Shown: positions 37,403 to 47,072, numbered from the stretch's first letter. The stretch is 64,000 bases of DNA from Microbulbifer aggregans (GCF_001750105.1 NZ_CP014143.1:2161001-2225000), one strand, 5' to 3'. Program-made: numbers and translations. The notes: generated from the letters alone by a model not told the origin.

Positions 37403-38857
37403 ATGACGACAACCGTGGCAAAGACCGGCCCCGTGCCGGACTATGACTACAAAATCGTGCGCCAGTTCACCATCATGTCGGTGGTCTGGGGTGTTTTCGG
37501 TATGGCAATGGGGGTGTTGATTGCCGCCCAGCTGGCGTGGCCGCAGCTGAACGACTTCTTCCAGCCGTTCAGCCATTTTGGCCGCCTGCGCCCGCTGCAC
37601 ACCAACGCAGTGATTTTTGCATTCGGTGGTAGCGTGCTGTTTGCTACCTCTTACTACGTGGTGCAGCGCACCTGTCAGACCCGCCTGTGGGGTGGCTGGT
37701 TGGTGCCGTTCACCTTCTGGGGCTGGCAGCTGGTGATCGTGCTTGCCGCCATTACGCTGCCGATGGGCCTGACTTCTGCCAAGGAATACGCCGAGCTGGA
37801 ATGGCCGATCGATATCCTGATCGCGCTGATCTGGGTGGCATACGCCATGGTGTTCTTCGGTACCATTGCCAAACGCCGCACCTCCCACATCTACGTGGCG
37901 AACTGGTTTTTCGGCGCCTACATCATCACTATCGCCTGCTTGCACATCGTCAATAACCTGGCGGTACCGGCAGCTGCGTGGAAATCCTATTCCTACTTCG
38001 CCGGTACGGCGGACGCGATGATCCAGTGGTGGTACGGCCACAACGCGGTGGGCTTCTTCCTGACCGCGGCCTTCCTCGGCATCATGTACTACTTCGTGCC
38101 GAAGCAGGCGGGGCGTCCGGTTTATTCCTACCAGCTGTCCATCGTGCACTTCTGGGCGCTGATCTCCATCTATGTATGGGCCGGTGGTCACCACCTGCAC
38201 TACTCCGCACTGCCTGACTGGACCCAGAGCCTGGCGATGATCATGTCCGTGATCCTGCTGGCACCGTCCTGGGGTGGCATGATCAACGGCATCATGACTC
38301 TCTCCGGTGCCTGGCACAAACTGCGCACCGACCCGACCCTGCGCTTCCTGGTGGTCTCCCTGTCCTTCTACGGTATGTCCACCTTTGAAGGTCCGATGAT
38401 GTCCATCAAGACAGTAAACGCCCTGTCTCACAACACCGACTGGACTGTGGGCCATGTGCACTCCGGTGCCCTGGGCTGGGTAGCAATGATCTCCATCGGT
38501 GCTCTTTATCACCTGGTTCCGATCCTGTTCCACCGCAAGGAAATGTACAGCGTCAAACTGATCAACGCGCACTTCTGGCTGGCGACCGTTGGTACCGTCC
38601 TGTACATCGCCGCCATGTGGGTGAACGGTATTACCCAGGGCCTGATGTGGCGCGCGTTTAACGCCGACGGCACCCTGACTTACAGCTTTGTTGAGAGTGT
38701 GGTGGCGAGCTATCCGGGCTATGTGGTGCGCTTCATCGGTGGTGCCTTCTTCGTGCTGGGTATGCTGCTGATGGCGTACAACGTCTTCCGCACCATTACC
38801 GATAAGGAAAACGCCAAGCAGCAGGACAACACTGTTCCGCTGGCGCAGACGGCATAG
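37403..38857 (+). CDS. ccoN: cbb3-type cytochrome c oxidase subunit I
   Basis: Catalytic haem-copper subunit that reduces O2 with high affinity at low oxygen; inner membrane. The ATG at 37403 has GGAAGT upstream and gives 484 residues, close to the usual ~475; the open frame begins 14 codons earlier without support. About 12 helices. Haem/copper ligand regions are visible: [14 protein letters not shown] (low-spin haem His), [14 protein letters not shown] with the CuB His, [16 protein letters not shown] with the His pair, and [13 protein letters not shown] near the C terminus. First gene of ccoNOQP-GHIS. Confidence 0.97.
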   Translation: MTTTVAKTGPVPDYDYKIVRQFTIMSVVWGVFGMAMGVLIAAQLAWPQLNDFFQPFSHFGRLRPLHTNAVIFAFGGSVLFATSYYVVQRTCQTRLWGGWLVPFTFWGWQLVIVLAAITLPMGLTSAKEYAELEWPIDILIALIWVAYAMVFFGTIAKRRTSHIYVANWFFGAYIITIACLHIVNNLAVPAAAWKSYSYFAGTADAMIQWWYGHNAVGFFLTAAFLGIMYYFVPKQAGRPVYSYQLSIVHFWALISIYVWAGGHHLHYSALPDWTQSLAMIMSVILLAPSWGGMINGIMTLSGAWHKLRTDPTLRFLVVSLSFYGMSTFEGPMMSIKTVNALSHNTDWTVGHVHSGALGWVAMISIGALYHLVPILFHRKEMYSVKLINAHFWLATVGTVLYIAAMWVNGITQGLMWRAFNADGTLTYSFVESVVASYPGYVVRFIGGAFFVLGMLLMAYNVFRTITDKENAKQQDNTVPLAQTA

Positions 38858-38868
38858 GAGTTCAGATC

Positions 38869-39486
38869 GTGAAGAACCATGACATCGTAGAAAAAAATAT
38901 CGGTCTGATGATCGTCTTGATCTGTGTCGCCATCAGTTTCGGCGCGCTGGTAGAGATCGTTCCCCAATTCTTCATCAAGGCTAACAAAGAGCCCATTGAG
39001 GGTCTGAAGCCCTGGCCGGCGGTAGTGCTGGAAGGTCGCGATATCTACATTCGCGAGGGTTGCCACGTGTGCCACACGCAGATGGTGCGTCCGCTGCGCG
39101 CGGAAGTGGAACGCTACGGCCACTACTCCATGTCCCAGGAGTATGTGTACGAGCATCCGTTCCTGTGGGGCTCCAAGCGTACCGGTCCGGACCTGGCCCG
39201 TGTTGGTGGTCGCTACTCCGACGAATGGCATCGCGCACACCTGTACAACCCGCGCAACGTGGTACCGGAATCCAACATGCCGGCTTTCCCGTGGCTGTTC
39301 GATAACGTCGTGACCGGTGAGCACACTGCCGACAAGATGCGGGCTCTGCGCCTTGCCGGTGTTCCGTACACCGACGAGGATATCGCCAAGGCCAGCCAGC
39401 CTTTCGTGGGTGGCAACGTAAAAGAGATCGATGCGCTGGTCGCCTATCTGCAGCAGCTGGGCGTGCTGGTTCAGCAGAAGCGCTAA
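38869..39486 (+). CDS. ccoO: cbb3-type oxidase subunit II, monohaem cytochrome c
   Basis: 205 residues with a GTG start 11 bases after ccoN and AGGAG upstream. One N-terminal membrane helix (about 11-30) holds a periplasmic cytochrome domain. The haem c site CHVCH is at residues 65-69, and the axial Met region is likely NMPAFPWL (about 138-145). It passes electrons from CcoP to CcoN. Confidence 0.96.
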   Translation: MKNHDIVEKNIGLMIVLICVAISFGALVEIVPQFFIKANKEPIEGLKPWPAVVLEGRDIYIREGCHVCHTQMVRPLRAEVERYGHYSMSQEYVYEHPFLWGSKRTGPDLARVGGRYSDEWHRAHLYNPRNVVPESNMPAFPWLFDNVVTGEHTADKMRALRLAGVPYTDEDIAKASQPFVGGNVKEIDALVAYLQQLGVLVQQKR

Positions 39487-39499
39487 GGGGTAATCGCTC

Positions 39500-39766
39500 T
39501 TGGATATCGACATTTTGCGTCAGATTGCGGTGGTCCTCGGCTCGGTCGCGTTTCTCGCGGTCTGCTGGTGGGCCTTCTCTCCGAAGCGCAAGAAGCGCTT
39601 CGAGGAGGATGCCAAGCTGCCGTTCGCGGACGAAGAGCAATCCATTCGCTCGGCCTACAGTGCCGACAAGAAAAAAACTGATGAAGACTCGGTGGAGAAA
39701 AATGGGCGAGGCGATCGTCCCGTAGATATTTCCACAGAGCACAAGAAGGGGCAGGACGAAAAATGA
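39500..39766 (+). CDS. ccoQ: cbb3-type oxidase CcoQ/FixQ subunit
   Basis: 88 residues with a TTG start; AGGGG lies 10 bases upstream. One helix (about 8-26, AVVLGSVAFLAVCWWAF) is followed by the family block SPKRKKRFEEDAKLPFAD. The charged tail to residue 88 is longer than in the ~55-residue E. coli-like forms. It stabilises the oxidase complex. Its stop overlaps the ccoP start (ATGA). Confidence 0.92.
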   Translation: MDIDILRQIAVVLGSVAFLAVCWWAFSPKRKKRFEEDAKLPFADEEQSIRSAYSADKKKTDEDSVEKNGRGDRPVDISTEHKKGQDEK

Positions 39767-40671
39767 CAACTTTCTGGAGTCTGTGGGTAATCGTTCTCAC
39801 ACTCGCCAACCTGGCGCTGGTGTGCTGGGTTCTGTTCGCCAACCGCAAGGTGGCGGTGGACGATCAGCAGGAGCCGGGCAACCAGACCACGGGTCACGTC
39901 TACGACGGTATCGAGGAGTATGACAACCCGCTGCCGCGCTGGTGGTTCCTGATGTTCGTTGGCTCACTGGTGTTCAGTGCCATCTACCTGGTGATTTACC
40001 CGGGCATGGGTAACTTCAAGGGCGTCAGTGGCTGGACCTCTGTTGGGGAGCTGAATCGCGACCAAGAGAAGGCGATGGAGAAGTTCGATGAGACTTTTGG
40101 CAAGTTTGCCGAGATGCCCATCGAGGAAATTGCCCAGAATCGTGATGCCCTGAAAATGGGTGCCCGTATCTTTGCCAACAACTGCTCGGTCTGTCATGGC
40201 GCTGACGGTGGCGGCAACTACGGTTTCCCGAACCTGACTGACAGTGACTGGCTGTACGGCGGCAGCCCGGAGAAGATTCTGGAAACCTTGTACAAGGGTC
40301 GCCAGGGCCTGATGCCGCCACAGGGGCCGATTATCGGTGAGGAAGGTGTGCGCAACACCGCCGAGTATGTTCTCTCCCTGAACGGCCTGGAGCACAACGC
40401 CGAAATGGCGGCCGCGGGCAAGAAGGTATTCGGTCAGGTGTGCATGGCCTGTCACGGTATGGACGCCAAGGGCAACCAGGCCCTGGGCGCACCAAACCTG
40501 ACTGACAACATCTGGCTCTATGGCAGCAGCCGCGAGCAGATCCAGCACACGATCCGCGGTGGCCGCAGCAACCAGATGCCGGCTCAGGATGACAAGCTTC
40601 GCGATGACAAAATTCGACTGGTAGCTGCCTACGTTTACAGTCTGTCACGCCAGGAAGAAGTGGAGCAGTGA
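39763..40671 (+). CDS. ccoP: cbb3-type oxidase subunit III, dihaem cytochrome c
   Basis: 302 residues. Two N-terminal hydrophobic helices (about 5-26 and 60-80), with the FixP_N block GHVYDGIEEYDNPLPRWW at about 44-61, then two cytochrome c domains. Haem sites are CSVCH (141-145) and CMACH (227-231), each followed by a Met-containing loop (LMPPQGP; QMPAQDD). It takes electrons from soluble cytochromes and passes them to CcoO. Confidence 0.97.
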   Translation: MTTFWSLWVIVLTLANLALVCWVLFANRKVAVDDQQEPGNQTTGHVYDGIEEYDNPLPRWWFLMFVGSLVFSAIYLVIYPGMGNFKGVSGWTSVGELNRDQEKAMEKFDETFGKFAEMPIEEIAQNRDALKMGARIFANNCSVCHGADGGGNYGFPNLTDSDWLYGGSPEKILETLYKGRQGLMPPQGPIIGEEGVRNTAEYVLSLNGLEHNAEMAAAGKKVFGQVCMACHGMDAKGNQALGAPNLTDNIWLYGSSREQIQHTIRGGRSNQMPAQDDKLRDDKIRLVAAYVYSLSRQEEVEQ

Positions 40672-40694
40672 TCCCTCACTGAGCCATGTAAAGT

Positions 40695-40714
40695 GGCCCC
40701 GCTCTAGCGGGGCC
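40695..40714 (+). terminator. Hairpin between ccoP and ccoG
   Basis: Perfect 9-bp stem GGCCCCGCT / AGCGGGGCC with a two-base loop (in practice a four-base loop), 24 bases after ccoP. No T-run follows. It may dampen transcription from the oxidase structural genes into the assembly genes, or protect the ccoNOQP message 3' end. Confidence 0.55.
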
Positions 40715-40818
40715 TGACAAGGAAGCGGGCGCGCAGGGACGAAAAACAAAAGCCTCATTGTTGCCAGACGAAGAGTGCTCCCCTGCACCCAGGGCCCGGA
40801 GCATAAGTGAGGTTTCTC

Positions 40819-42237
40819 GTGAGCGATCTGATTCCCACCCGCGAAGAGCAGGAAGGTGATGGCGAAGTGCGCTATCGCATGCTCTACGAATCCGAAGACA
40901 AGATTTACACCCGTCACATTCGCGGTCTTTACACGCGCATTCGCAAATATACGGGCCTGCCACTGCTGGCCGCCTTCTTCTTCATTCCCTGGATCAACAT
41001 CGACGGCCACCAGGCTGTGCACTTCGATCTTCCGGAGCGCAAGTTCCACATTCTCTGGGCTACTTTCGGTCCTCAGGACGGCTTTCTGCTGGCCTGGATC
41101 CTGATCATGTCCGCTTTTGCCCTGTTTGCGGTGACGACCTGGCTGGGGCGTGTCTGGTGCGGATTCACCTGCCCGCAGACGGTGTGGACCATGATGTTTA
41201 TGTGGGCCGAGCGGGTCTGTCAGGGGGACAGGGCCAAGCGGATGAAACTGGATGCGGCACCGATGAGTGCCGAGAAGGCTCTGCGCAAATCTGCGACTTA
41301 TGCCATCTGGATCTTTATTGCCCTTGCCACCGCGCTGGCTTTTGTTGGCTATTTCTACGGTATCCGCGACCTGGTGGTGGATCTAGCCACCTTCGATGCC
41401 CATCCACAGGGGGTGTTCTGGGTCGGCTTCTTTACGCTCGCCACTTTCTTTAACGCCGGATTTATGCGCGAACAGGTGTGCAAGTACATGTGCCCGTACG
41501 CCCGTTTCCAGTCGGTGATGTACGACCGCGATACCCTCGCAGTCTACTACGATGCCCGTCGCGGTGAGACCCGCGGCCCGCGCAAGAAGGGGATCGACTA
41601 CAAGTCCGAAGGCATGGGCGACTGTATCGACTGCTACTGGTGTGTCCAGGTCTGCCCGGTGGACATCGACATCCGTGACGGCATGCAGTACGAGTGCATC
41701 AACTGTGGTCTGTGTGTGGATGCCTGTAATAGCGTCATGGACAAGATGGCTTACCCGCGGGGCCTGATTCGCTTCACTTCCGAAGATGAGCTGGAGACCG
41801 GCAAGACCAATTACCTGCGGCCACGCCTGTTCGGGTACGCGTTTGTGCTCGTGGCCATGCTGGCGCTCTTCACCCATCAGGTGGCCACCCGGAGTCCGAT
41901 CGAGGCGGAAGTCCTTCGCGATCGCGGGGCGCGCCTGTATCGCGAATATCGCGGCGATATCCAGAATGTCTATACCGTGAAGATCAACAACATGGATCAG
42001 GCCGCCCACGAGTTCAGAATCCGGGTGGAGGGCAAGCCAGGACACGAATATTCCCTTAGAATGCCCCGTCAGATCTATCTCGAGGCCGGGGAGATCTATG
42101 CAGTGCCGATCCGGGTCAGCGTGCCCAAGGAGCAGCTGCAGGACACCAAGCACGATATTGATATCATCGTCGAGGCGGTGGATAAGCCGGAGTTGACCGA
42201 CCGGCACCAGACAGTATTCATCGGCCCCAAACAGTAA
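40819..42237 (+). CDS. ccoG: Cytochrome c oxidase accessory protein CcoG (FixG/RdxA)
   Basis: Membrane iron-sulphur protein that reduces Cu(II) to Cu(I) during cbb3 assembly. The GTG at 40819 (SDLIPTREEQ) is favoured by GAGG seven bases upstream, giving 472 residues; a GTG at 40807 is in frame. Helices flank the WCGFTCPQTVW segment (about 113-123), and REQVCKYMCPYARFQ (about 218-232) carries more Cys. Two 4Fe-4S ferredoxin motifs are clear: CIDCYWCVQVCP and CINCGLCVDAC (about 272-312). C-terminal periplasmic Ig-like domain. Confidence 0.95.
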   Translation: MSDLIPTREEQEGDGEVRYRMLYESEDKIYTRHIRGLYTRIRKYTGLPLLAAFFFIPWINIDGHQAVHFDLPERKFHILWATFGPQDGFLLAWILIMSAFALFAVTTWLGRVWCGFTCPQTVWTMMFMWAERVCQGDRAKRMKLDAAPMSAEKALRKSATYAIWIFIALATALAFVGYFYGIRDLVVDLATFDAHPQGVFWVGFFTLATFFNAGFMREQVCKYMCPYARFQSVMYDRDTLAVYYDARRGETRGPRKKGIDYKSEGMGDCIDCYWCVQVCPVDIDIRDGMQYECINCGLCVDACNSVMDKMAYPRGLIRFTSEDELETGKTNYLRPRLFGYAFVLVAMLALFTHQVATRSPIEAEVLRDRGARLYREYRGDIQNVYTVKINNMDQAAHEFRIRVEGKPGHEYSLRMPRQIYLEAGEIYAVPIRVSVPKEQLQDTKHDIDIIVEAVDKPELTDRHQTVFIGPKQ

Positions 42238-42347
42238 TAACCCGCCGGCACAAGGGCGCAGCAGCGCGGTTGCCGGCGCTGGATTCCGCAGAGCGGGCGC
42301 GGGGCGCAGGGCTGCCAGCCGCCCGCCGTTTCACTGTGAGTAAACTC

Positions 42348-42872
42348 GTGAACGAACAATCACCAAAACCCTGGTATCGGGAAACCTGGCTGTGGCTGGT
42401 GCTCGCACCGCTGATTCTTGTCGTGCTGGTCTCCATGACCATGGTGTCCATCGCCTTCCGCCATGCAGACGACACGGTCAGCGACACCTATTACAAAGAC
42501 AGCCGCATGTACCACTATACCGCCGGTCAGGATGAGCGGGCGCGGGAGCTGGGGCTCGCCGGTATCTTGCAGTTCAATCCTGATGAGCACCTCATCAGCC
42601 TGGACCTGACCGGTGCCATCGAGTACCCCGAGGCCCTGCTGCTGTCCCTCAGCCACCCGGTGGAGGAGGATCTTGATCACCACGTTCGCCTGACCCAGGT
42701 ATCTGCGGGCCGCTACCAGGGTACCTTCGAGGGTGAACTGCATCACCGCTGGTATCTGCGCCTGATGCCGCAACTCGATCCCAAGCAGCATCTCGAGGCA
42801 GATTGGCGGCTCAAGGGCGAGATCAACTTCGAACTGGGGCAGGCCGCGCCGCTGAACCCAGCTGTGCAATGA
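42348..42872 (+). CDS. ccoH: cbb3 oxidase assembly protein CcoH/FixH
   Basis: A short membrane protein needed to assemble cbb3 oxidase. From the GTG at 42348 (NEQSPKPWYRETW) it has 174 residues; alternative in-frame starts at 42336 (GTG) and 42270 (TTG) lack good ribosome sites. One N-terminal helix (about 16-38) and the FixH block IAFRHADDTVSDTYYKDSRM are present. The rest is a periplasmic beta domain. Overlaps ccoI by four bases (ATGA). Confidence 0.88.
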   Translation: MNEQSPKPWYRETWLWLVLAPLILVVLVSMTMVSIAFRHADDTVSDTYYKDSRMYHYTAGQDERARELGLAGILQFNPDEHLISLDLTGAIEYPEALLLSLSHPVEEDLDHHVRLTQVSAGRYQGTFEGELHHRWYLRLMPQLDPKQHLEADWRLKGEINFELGQAAPLNPAVQ

Positions 42873-45328
42873 ACGAAACCAGCTGTTTCCACTGCGGCCT
42901 GCCGGTACCGGCGGGTAGTCAGCACTCGGTCGTGATCGACGGCGCCGAGCGTCCCATGTGTTGCCCGGGCTGCGAAGCTGTGGCGGGTGCCATCGTCGCC
43001 GGTGGCCTCGACAACTTTTACCGTTTCCGCGATACCCCGAATCAGCGCCCGGAAGGGGATGATCCCCGTGATACCCGCTGGGATGCCTTTGATCTGCCGG
43101 AACTGCAGCAACAGTTTGTCCGGGACTGGCAGGGCGGAGGTGACAGCGGGCTCAGAATGGCGAGTCTGCTGGTGGGCGGTATTACCTGTGCCGCCTGTGT
43201 CTGGCTGATCGAAAAGCATCTCGGCGCCCTGGACGGAGTGGACAGGGTCTCGGTCAATGCCAGTACTCAGCGGGCGCAGATTGTTTTCGACCCGGAAGTG
43301 GTGCAGCCCAGCCAGCTGTTTGCGGAACTGGCCCGTGTCGGGTACCGGCCGGCTGCTGCGACGGCGGCCAACAGCGAGGAGTTGATCCAGCAGGAGCGCC
43401 GCGCCGCGCTGCGCCGGCTGGGCGTCGCCGGTCTCGGCACCATGCAGGTGATGATGTTTGCCATCGCCCTCTACTTCGGTGAGGCCACCGGCATCGACGC
43501 GCAGCTTGAACGCTATTTCCGCTGGGTCTCCCTGTTGGTGGCGACCCCTGTGGTGCTCTACGCCGCGCGACCCTTCTTTTCCGCCGCCTGGCGCAGCCTG
43601 CGCAGCCGACATCTCAGCATGGATGTACCGGTCTCCCTGGCCATCGGTCTCGCCTACGCAGCAAGCTTTTATGCGACGGTTTTTGAAACCGGAGATGTGT
43701 ACTTCGAGTCCATCTCCATGTTCACCTTTTTCCTGTTGCTTGGCCGTACGGTGGAAATGCGCGCGCGACACCGGGCGGGTCTCGCCAGTGGTGGGCTGGC
43801 ACAGTTATTGCCCCTGACTGCGACCCGGCTCGAAGGGGGTGAAGCCCGCCCCGTACCTGTGGCAGCGCTGGCCGCGGGTGATTGCATCGTATTGCGGCCG
43901 GGCGATACGGTACCGGCGGACGGTGAGGTGATCGAAGGTTCCAGCGGTGTGGACGAGTCACTGCTGAATGGTGAATCCGCCCTGCAGCAGAAAACGGTCG
44001 GCAGCCGCGTCTACGCGGGCAGCGTCAACGGTGATTCGACCCTGGAGGTACGTGTCACCGCGGCTGGCCAGTCCACCCGTTTGTCCGCGATCGAGCGCCT
44101 GGTCGAGCAGGCGCAGCTGGAAAAACCCCAGCAGGTAGCCCTCGCCGACCGTATTGCCGGCGGGTTCGTGGCGGTGGTGTTGCTGGCCGCTGCAGCCGCT
44201 TTTGCGTTCTGGTGGCAAGTGGCACCGGAGCGGGCCTTCTGGATTGCGCTGTCTGTGCTGGTGGTGACCTGCCCCTGCGCACTATCCCTGGCGACACCTG
44301 CCGCCCTCGCCGCGGCGACCTTGCGGTTGCAGCAGCTGGGTCTGCTGGTGGCTGGCGGTCACCTGCTAGAGACGCTACCGCGGCTGACCCGGGTCGTGTT
44401 CGACAAGACCGGGACCCTGACCCGCGGCGAACCGCGAATCCTTGAGATCCAGCTCCTGCGAGATGGCTGGACGGAGCAGCGGGTCAGGGATGTCGCCGCG
44501 GCGCTGGAGTCCCGCAGCAACCACCCGCTCGCTCGCGCGTTCCGACCGTGGTTCAACAAGCTTCAGGCGCGGCATCTGGTGATTCACACCGGGTGTGGCA
44601 TCGAGGGGCAAGTAGACGGTGTTGGCTATCGAATCGGGCGCCCGGATTTCGCCGTGACGGAGCCGGCGGAGCAGCCTGTAGGCGAGGGCCAGTGGCTGTT
44701 GCTGGGCGATGATAGTGGTGCCGTGGCCTGGATCGGCCTGGGGGACCAGTTGCGAGCTTCGGCCAGCGCGGCGATTTCCAGGCTCAGAACATCGGGATTG
44801 GCACTGGAGTTACTCAGTGGCGATCAGTCTGCGGAAGTGGCGCGCCTGGCGAAACTGGTCGGAGTGGATGAATATCGAGCCGGGGTTTCGCCGGAAGAAA
44901 AACTCGAGCGCCTGCGGTCGTTGCAGGCTGGCGGTGATCGTGTGCTGATGGTGGGGGACGGGCTCAATGACGTGCCGGTGCTCTCGGGCGCCGATGCGTC
45001 GGTTGCGATGCTCTCCGCCGCCGATCTGGCCCAGTCGCGGGCAGATGCGATTTTGCTGAATGGCGACCTGCGGGTGCTTCCTGACGCGCTGGAACTGGCC
45101 GCCAGATCACGGCGGATCATCCGCCAGAATCTGACCTGGGCTCTGGGATACAATGCGCTGGCTTTGCCGCTGGCAGTATGCGGGCTGGTGCCGCCCTGGG
45201 TGGCGGCGCTGGGGATGTCAGCCAGCTCCCTGATCGTGGTGCTCAATGCCCTGCGCCTCTCCCGCTGGACGTCGCGGCACCATGTTGCCGGCGACATTAT
45301 CCCGATGGCGGCGCAAACAGCGAGGTAA
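42869..45328 (+). CDS. ccoI: Copper-exporting-type P1B ATPase CcoI (FixI)
   Basis: Supplies copper to cbb3 oxidase. From the ATG overlapping ccoH it has 819 residues. An N-terminal Cys-rich zinc-finger-like part (CFHCG and CCPGC, about 6-35) precedes the metal-binding domain with CAAC (107-110). The membrane CPC metal site is at 468-470, the phosphorylation motif DKTGT starts at Asp512, and the hinge GDGLNDVPVLSGADASVAM is intact. Eight helices predicted. Full length. Confidence 0.95.
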   Translation: MNETSCFHCGLPVPAGSQHSVVIDGAERPMCCPGCEAVAGAIVAGGLDNFYRFRDTPNQRPEGDDPRDTRWDAFDLPELQQQFVRDWQGGGDSGLRMASLLVGGITCAACVWLIEKHLGALDGVDRVSVNASTQRAQIVFDPEVVQPSQLFAELARVGYRPAAATAANSEELIQQERRAALRRLGVAGLGTMQVMMFAIALYFGEATGIDAQLERYFRWVSLLVATPVVLYAARPFFSAAWRSLRSRHLSMDVPVSLAIGLAYAASFYATVFETGDVYFESISMFTFFLLLGRTVEMRARHRAGLASGGLAQLLPLTATRLEGGEARPVPVAALAAGDCIVLRPGDTVPADGEVIEGSSGVDESLLNGESALQQKTVGSRVYAGSVNGDSTLEVRVTAAGQSTRLSAIERLVEQAQLEKPQQVALADRIAGGFVAVVLLAAAAAFAFWWQVAPERAFWIALSVLVVTCPCALSLATPAALAAATLRLQQLGLLVAGGHLLETLPRLTRVVFDKTGTLTRGEPRILEIQLLRDGWTEQRVRDVAAALESRSNHPLARAFRPWFNKLQARHLVIHTGCGIEGQVDGVGYRIGRPDFAVTEPAEQPVGEGQWLLLGDDSGAVAWIGLGDQLRASASAAISRLRTSGLALELLSGDQSAEVARLAKLVGVDEYRAGVSPEEKLERLRSLQAGGDRVLMVGDGLNDVPVLSGADASVAMLSAADLAQSRADAILLNGDLRVLPDALELAARSRRIIRQNLTWALGYNALALPLAVCGLVPPWVAALGMSASSLIVVLNALRLSRWTSRHHVAGDIIPMAAQTAR

Positions 45329-45331
45329 TCT

Positions 45332-45577
45332 GTGGACAGCCTGTATTTCCTGATACCCATTGCCATTATTTTCGTGACCATTGCCGTGAAGGTGTTCTTC
45401 TGGGCGGTTAACAATGGGCAGTATGACGATCTGGATACGGAGGGCCGGCGCATCCTGTTTGATGACGACGACCCGCGTCCATCTGCCGGCACTGCAAAGC
45501 CAGCCGTGAGCGAAAAGGTGGAGGATCGCCAGACTCCAGAGAATAAGAACCCGGAGACGGGGGAGGAGGACCGGTGA
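45332..45577 (+). CDS. ccoS: cbb3 oxidase assembly protein CcoS
   Basis: 81 residues with a GTG start three bases after ccoI. One helix (about 3-27) and the family block FFWAVNNGQYDDLDTEGRRIL identify CcoS (FixS), needed for cofactor insertion into CcoN. The C-terminal acidic tail (about 46-81) is longer than in typical CcoS. Its stop overlaps the next gene by four bases. Confidence 0.93.
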   Translation: MDSLYFLIPIAIIFVTIAVKVFFWAVNNGQYDDLDTEGRRILFDDDDPRPSAGTAKPAVSEKVEDRQTPENKNPETGEEDR

Positions 45578-46305
45578 GCGATTGGGGTTTTGTCGCCGCG
45601 GCGTTGGCCATCGGGTTTTTCGGTAGCAGCCACTGTATCGGAATGTGTGGCGGTATCTCTTCGGCCCTGGGAATGGCTGTACCCGGTCAGAAGCCGGCCT
45701 GGGGGCAGCTGGTTTCCTACTCCGCCGGGCGCCTCGGCAGTTATGCCTTGATGGGGGCCATTGCCGGTGCACTGGGTGCGGCGGTACTGCCCACCCTGAC
45801 CCCCTTGCGCATCGTCGCAGGGCTGATGCTGGTGGCCATGGCTCTCTACATCGCGGGGTGGTGGCGCGGGCTGGTGTGGCTGGAGCGCGGTGGATCGTAC
45901 CTGTGGCGCTACATTCAGCCACTCAGCCGGCAACTGCTCCCGGTGCACTCCGCCCCGCGGGCGCTGGCGCTCGGGTCCATCTGGGGCTGGCTGCCATGCG
46001 GTCTCGTATACAGTGCCCTTACCTACGCCCTGGCACAGGGCGGCAGCGGCGAGGCGGCCCTGGCCATGTTTGCCTTCGGTCTGGGGACAGTGCCGGCTAT
46101 GTTCGCCACCGGAGCCGCCGGTGCACGGGTGCGGGATCTGGTTCAGCGTCCGCGGGTGCGCCTGCTGATGGCCTTATTGATCCTGCTGTTTGGGCTCTGG
46201 ACCCTCTGGGGTGCCCTTGGGCACGGCGGCCACTCCGGACACGCTGGGCACAATGCCCCGGCAGCGGAAGCTGTGGAAGAGGGCGGCCACCACCATCATC
46301 ACTGA
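45574..46305 (+). CDS. TauE/SafE-like membrane protein (DUF2248 type) with His-rich tail
   Basis: 243 residues with a GTG start. About six helices. The N-terminal motif GSSHCIGMCGGISSALGMA (about 17-35) has the paired Cys/His seen in this cbb3-linked family, thought to handle copper. Unusually, the C terminus is rich in His and Gly (GHGGHSGHAGHN..GGHHHHH), which would bind Cu or Ni. The repeat at the end mimics an affinity tag but is encoded in the genome. Last gene of the cco cluster; hemN and an fnr gene, often nearby, are not seen. Confidence 0.85.
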   Translation: MSDWGFVAAALAIGFFGSSHCIGMCGGISSALGMAVPGQKPAWGQLVSYSAGRLGSYALMGAIAGALGAAVLPTLTPLRIVAGLMLVAMALYIAGWWRGLVWLERGGSYLWRYIQPLSRQLLPVHSAPRALALGSIWGWLPCGLVYSALTYALAQGGSGEAALAMFAFGLGTVPAMFATGAAGARVRDLVQRPRVRLLMALLILLFGLWTLWGALGHGGHSGHAGHNAPAAEAVEEGGHHHHH

Positions 46306-46333
46306 TTGTTAGTGGTGGCGCTCGCGGTCAGGC

Positions 46334-46567
46334 TCACACCCGATCGATCATTTCGTCATGTCCCTCCGCCGATGCGCAGTGGGCACAGCAGTAAAATTTT
46401 CCCTCGGCCTCAGTGCCGTGCCCCAATATTCGGCAGCTGCAGTGGGAGCACCTGGGCGCCAGAGCCTGTATCGCGCACTCGAAGCTATCGAAGAAGTGTT
46501 CCTGATTGTCGATGGTAATCTGCATCGGCTTGTCGTACGCATTCCCGCACGTCTCACATTGTTGCAT
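46334..46567 (-). CDS. Small Cys-rich metal-binding protein (prokaryotic metallothionein-like)
   Basis: 77 residues. Cysteines occur in the pairs CETC (4-7), CSHCSC (about 40-45) and CCAHC (about 59-63), with FDSFECAIQALAPRC between them. This pattern matches the short proteins annotated as prokaryotic metallothioneins or zinc ribbons in Pseudomonas. Expected to bind zinc. Convergent with the TauE-like gene, 28 bases away. Confidence 0.85.
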   Translation of the reverse strand: MQQCETCGNAYDKPMQITIDNQEHFFDSFECAIQALAPRCSHCSCRILGHGTEAEGKFYCCAHCASAEGHDEMIDRV

Positions 46568-46742
46568 TGGTCCTTTCCTCGGAGTGTCTGTCCATGGTGC
46601 GATCGCACTTCCGCAAGCATAGGTGAAGACACCAAGCCGCCGGGCGCCTTGCTTGGCGGAAAGACAGGCGGCGCGGGTCCGCTCGCCAGGTGGAACTGGG
46701 CGCTACAATGTTGGAGTCAGTCACAAAGACAGAGGTCCGGCA

Positions 46743-47039
46743 ATGAGCAGCGAATCCGACCGTTCTGCCTATGAGCAGAAAGCACGCGCCAAATTGAAAG
46801 AGTGGAACGCAGAAATCGACAAGCTGTCCGCAAAGGCGGAACAAGCCAGTGCAGACACAAAAATGAAATACCGGGACGAAATCGACAAGCTACAAACCAA
46901 GCGCGAGTCGATGAAGAAAAAGCTTGAGCAGCTGCACGGCAAGAGCGGCGATGCCTGGGATGAATTCAAGGACGGCGTCGAGGACGCCTGGACGGATATG
47001 AAGCGCTCGATCGAGCGGGCCAGGGACCGACTGAGATAA
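46743..47039 (+). CDS. Small coiled-coil protein
   Basis: 98 residues from the ATG at 46743, which has GAGGT six bases upstream; the longer frame to 46623 is not supported. Almost all of residues 6-70 is highly charged helix with heptad-like Leu/Ala spacing (LKEWNAEIDKLSAKAEQA; IDKLQTKRESMKKKLEQL). The end, WDEFKDGVEDAWTDMKRSIERA, resembles small stress-related coiled-coil proteins (sll1863-like). Function unknown. A -10-like TACAAT lies near 46704. Confidence 0.75.
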   Translation: MSSESDRSAYEQKARAKLKEWNAEIDKLSAKAEQASADTKMKYRDEIDKLQTKRESMKKKLEQLHGKSGDAWDEFKDGVEDAWTDMKRSIERARDRLR

Positions 47040-47051
47040 GTTTTACTGCAA

Positions 47052-47072
47052 CCGGGCCCGAGAGGGGCCCGG
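47052..47072. terminator. Hairpin between convergent genes
   Basis: Perfect 8-bp stem CCGGGCCC / GGGCCCGG with a five-base loop between the coiled-coil gene and nadC. No clear T-run on either side; likely a weak bidirectional terminator. Confidence 0.55.

Noticed and set aside
46270..46305. His-rich end of the TauE-like protein as a cloning tag or vector artefact
   Set aside because: The sequence is part of a longer natural His/Gly-rich tail in an otherwise chromosomal operon, with no vector sequence nearby.
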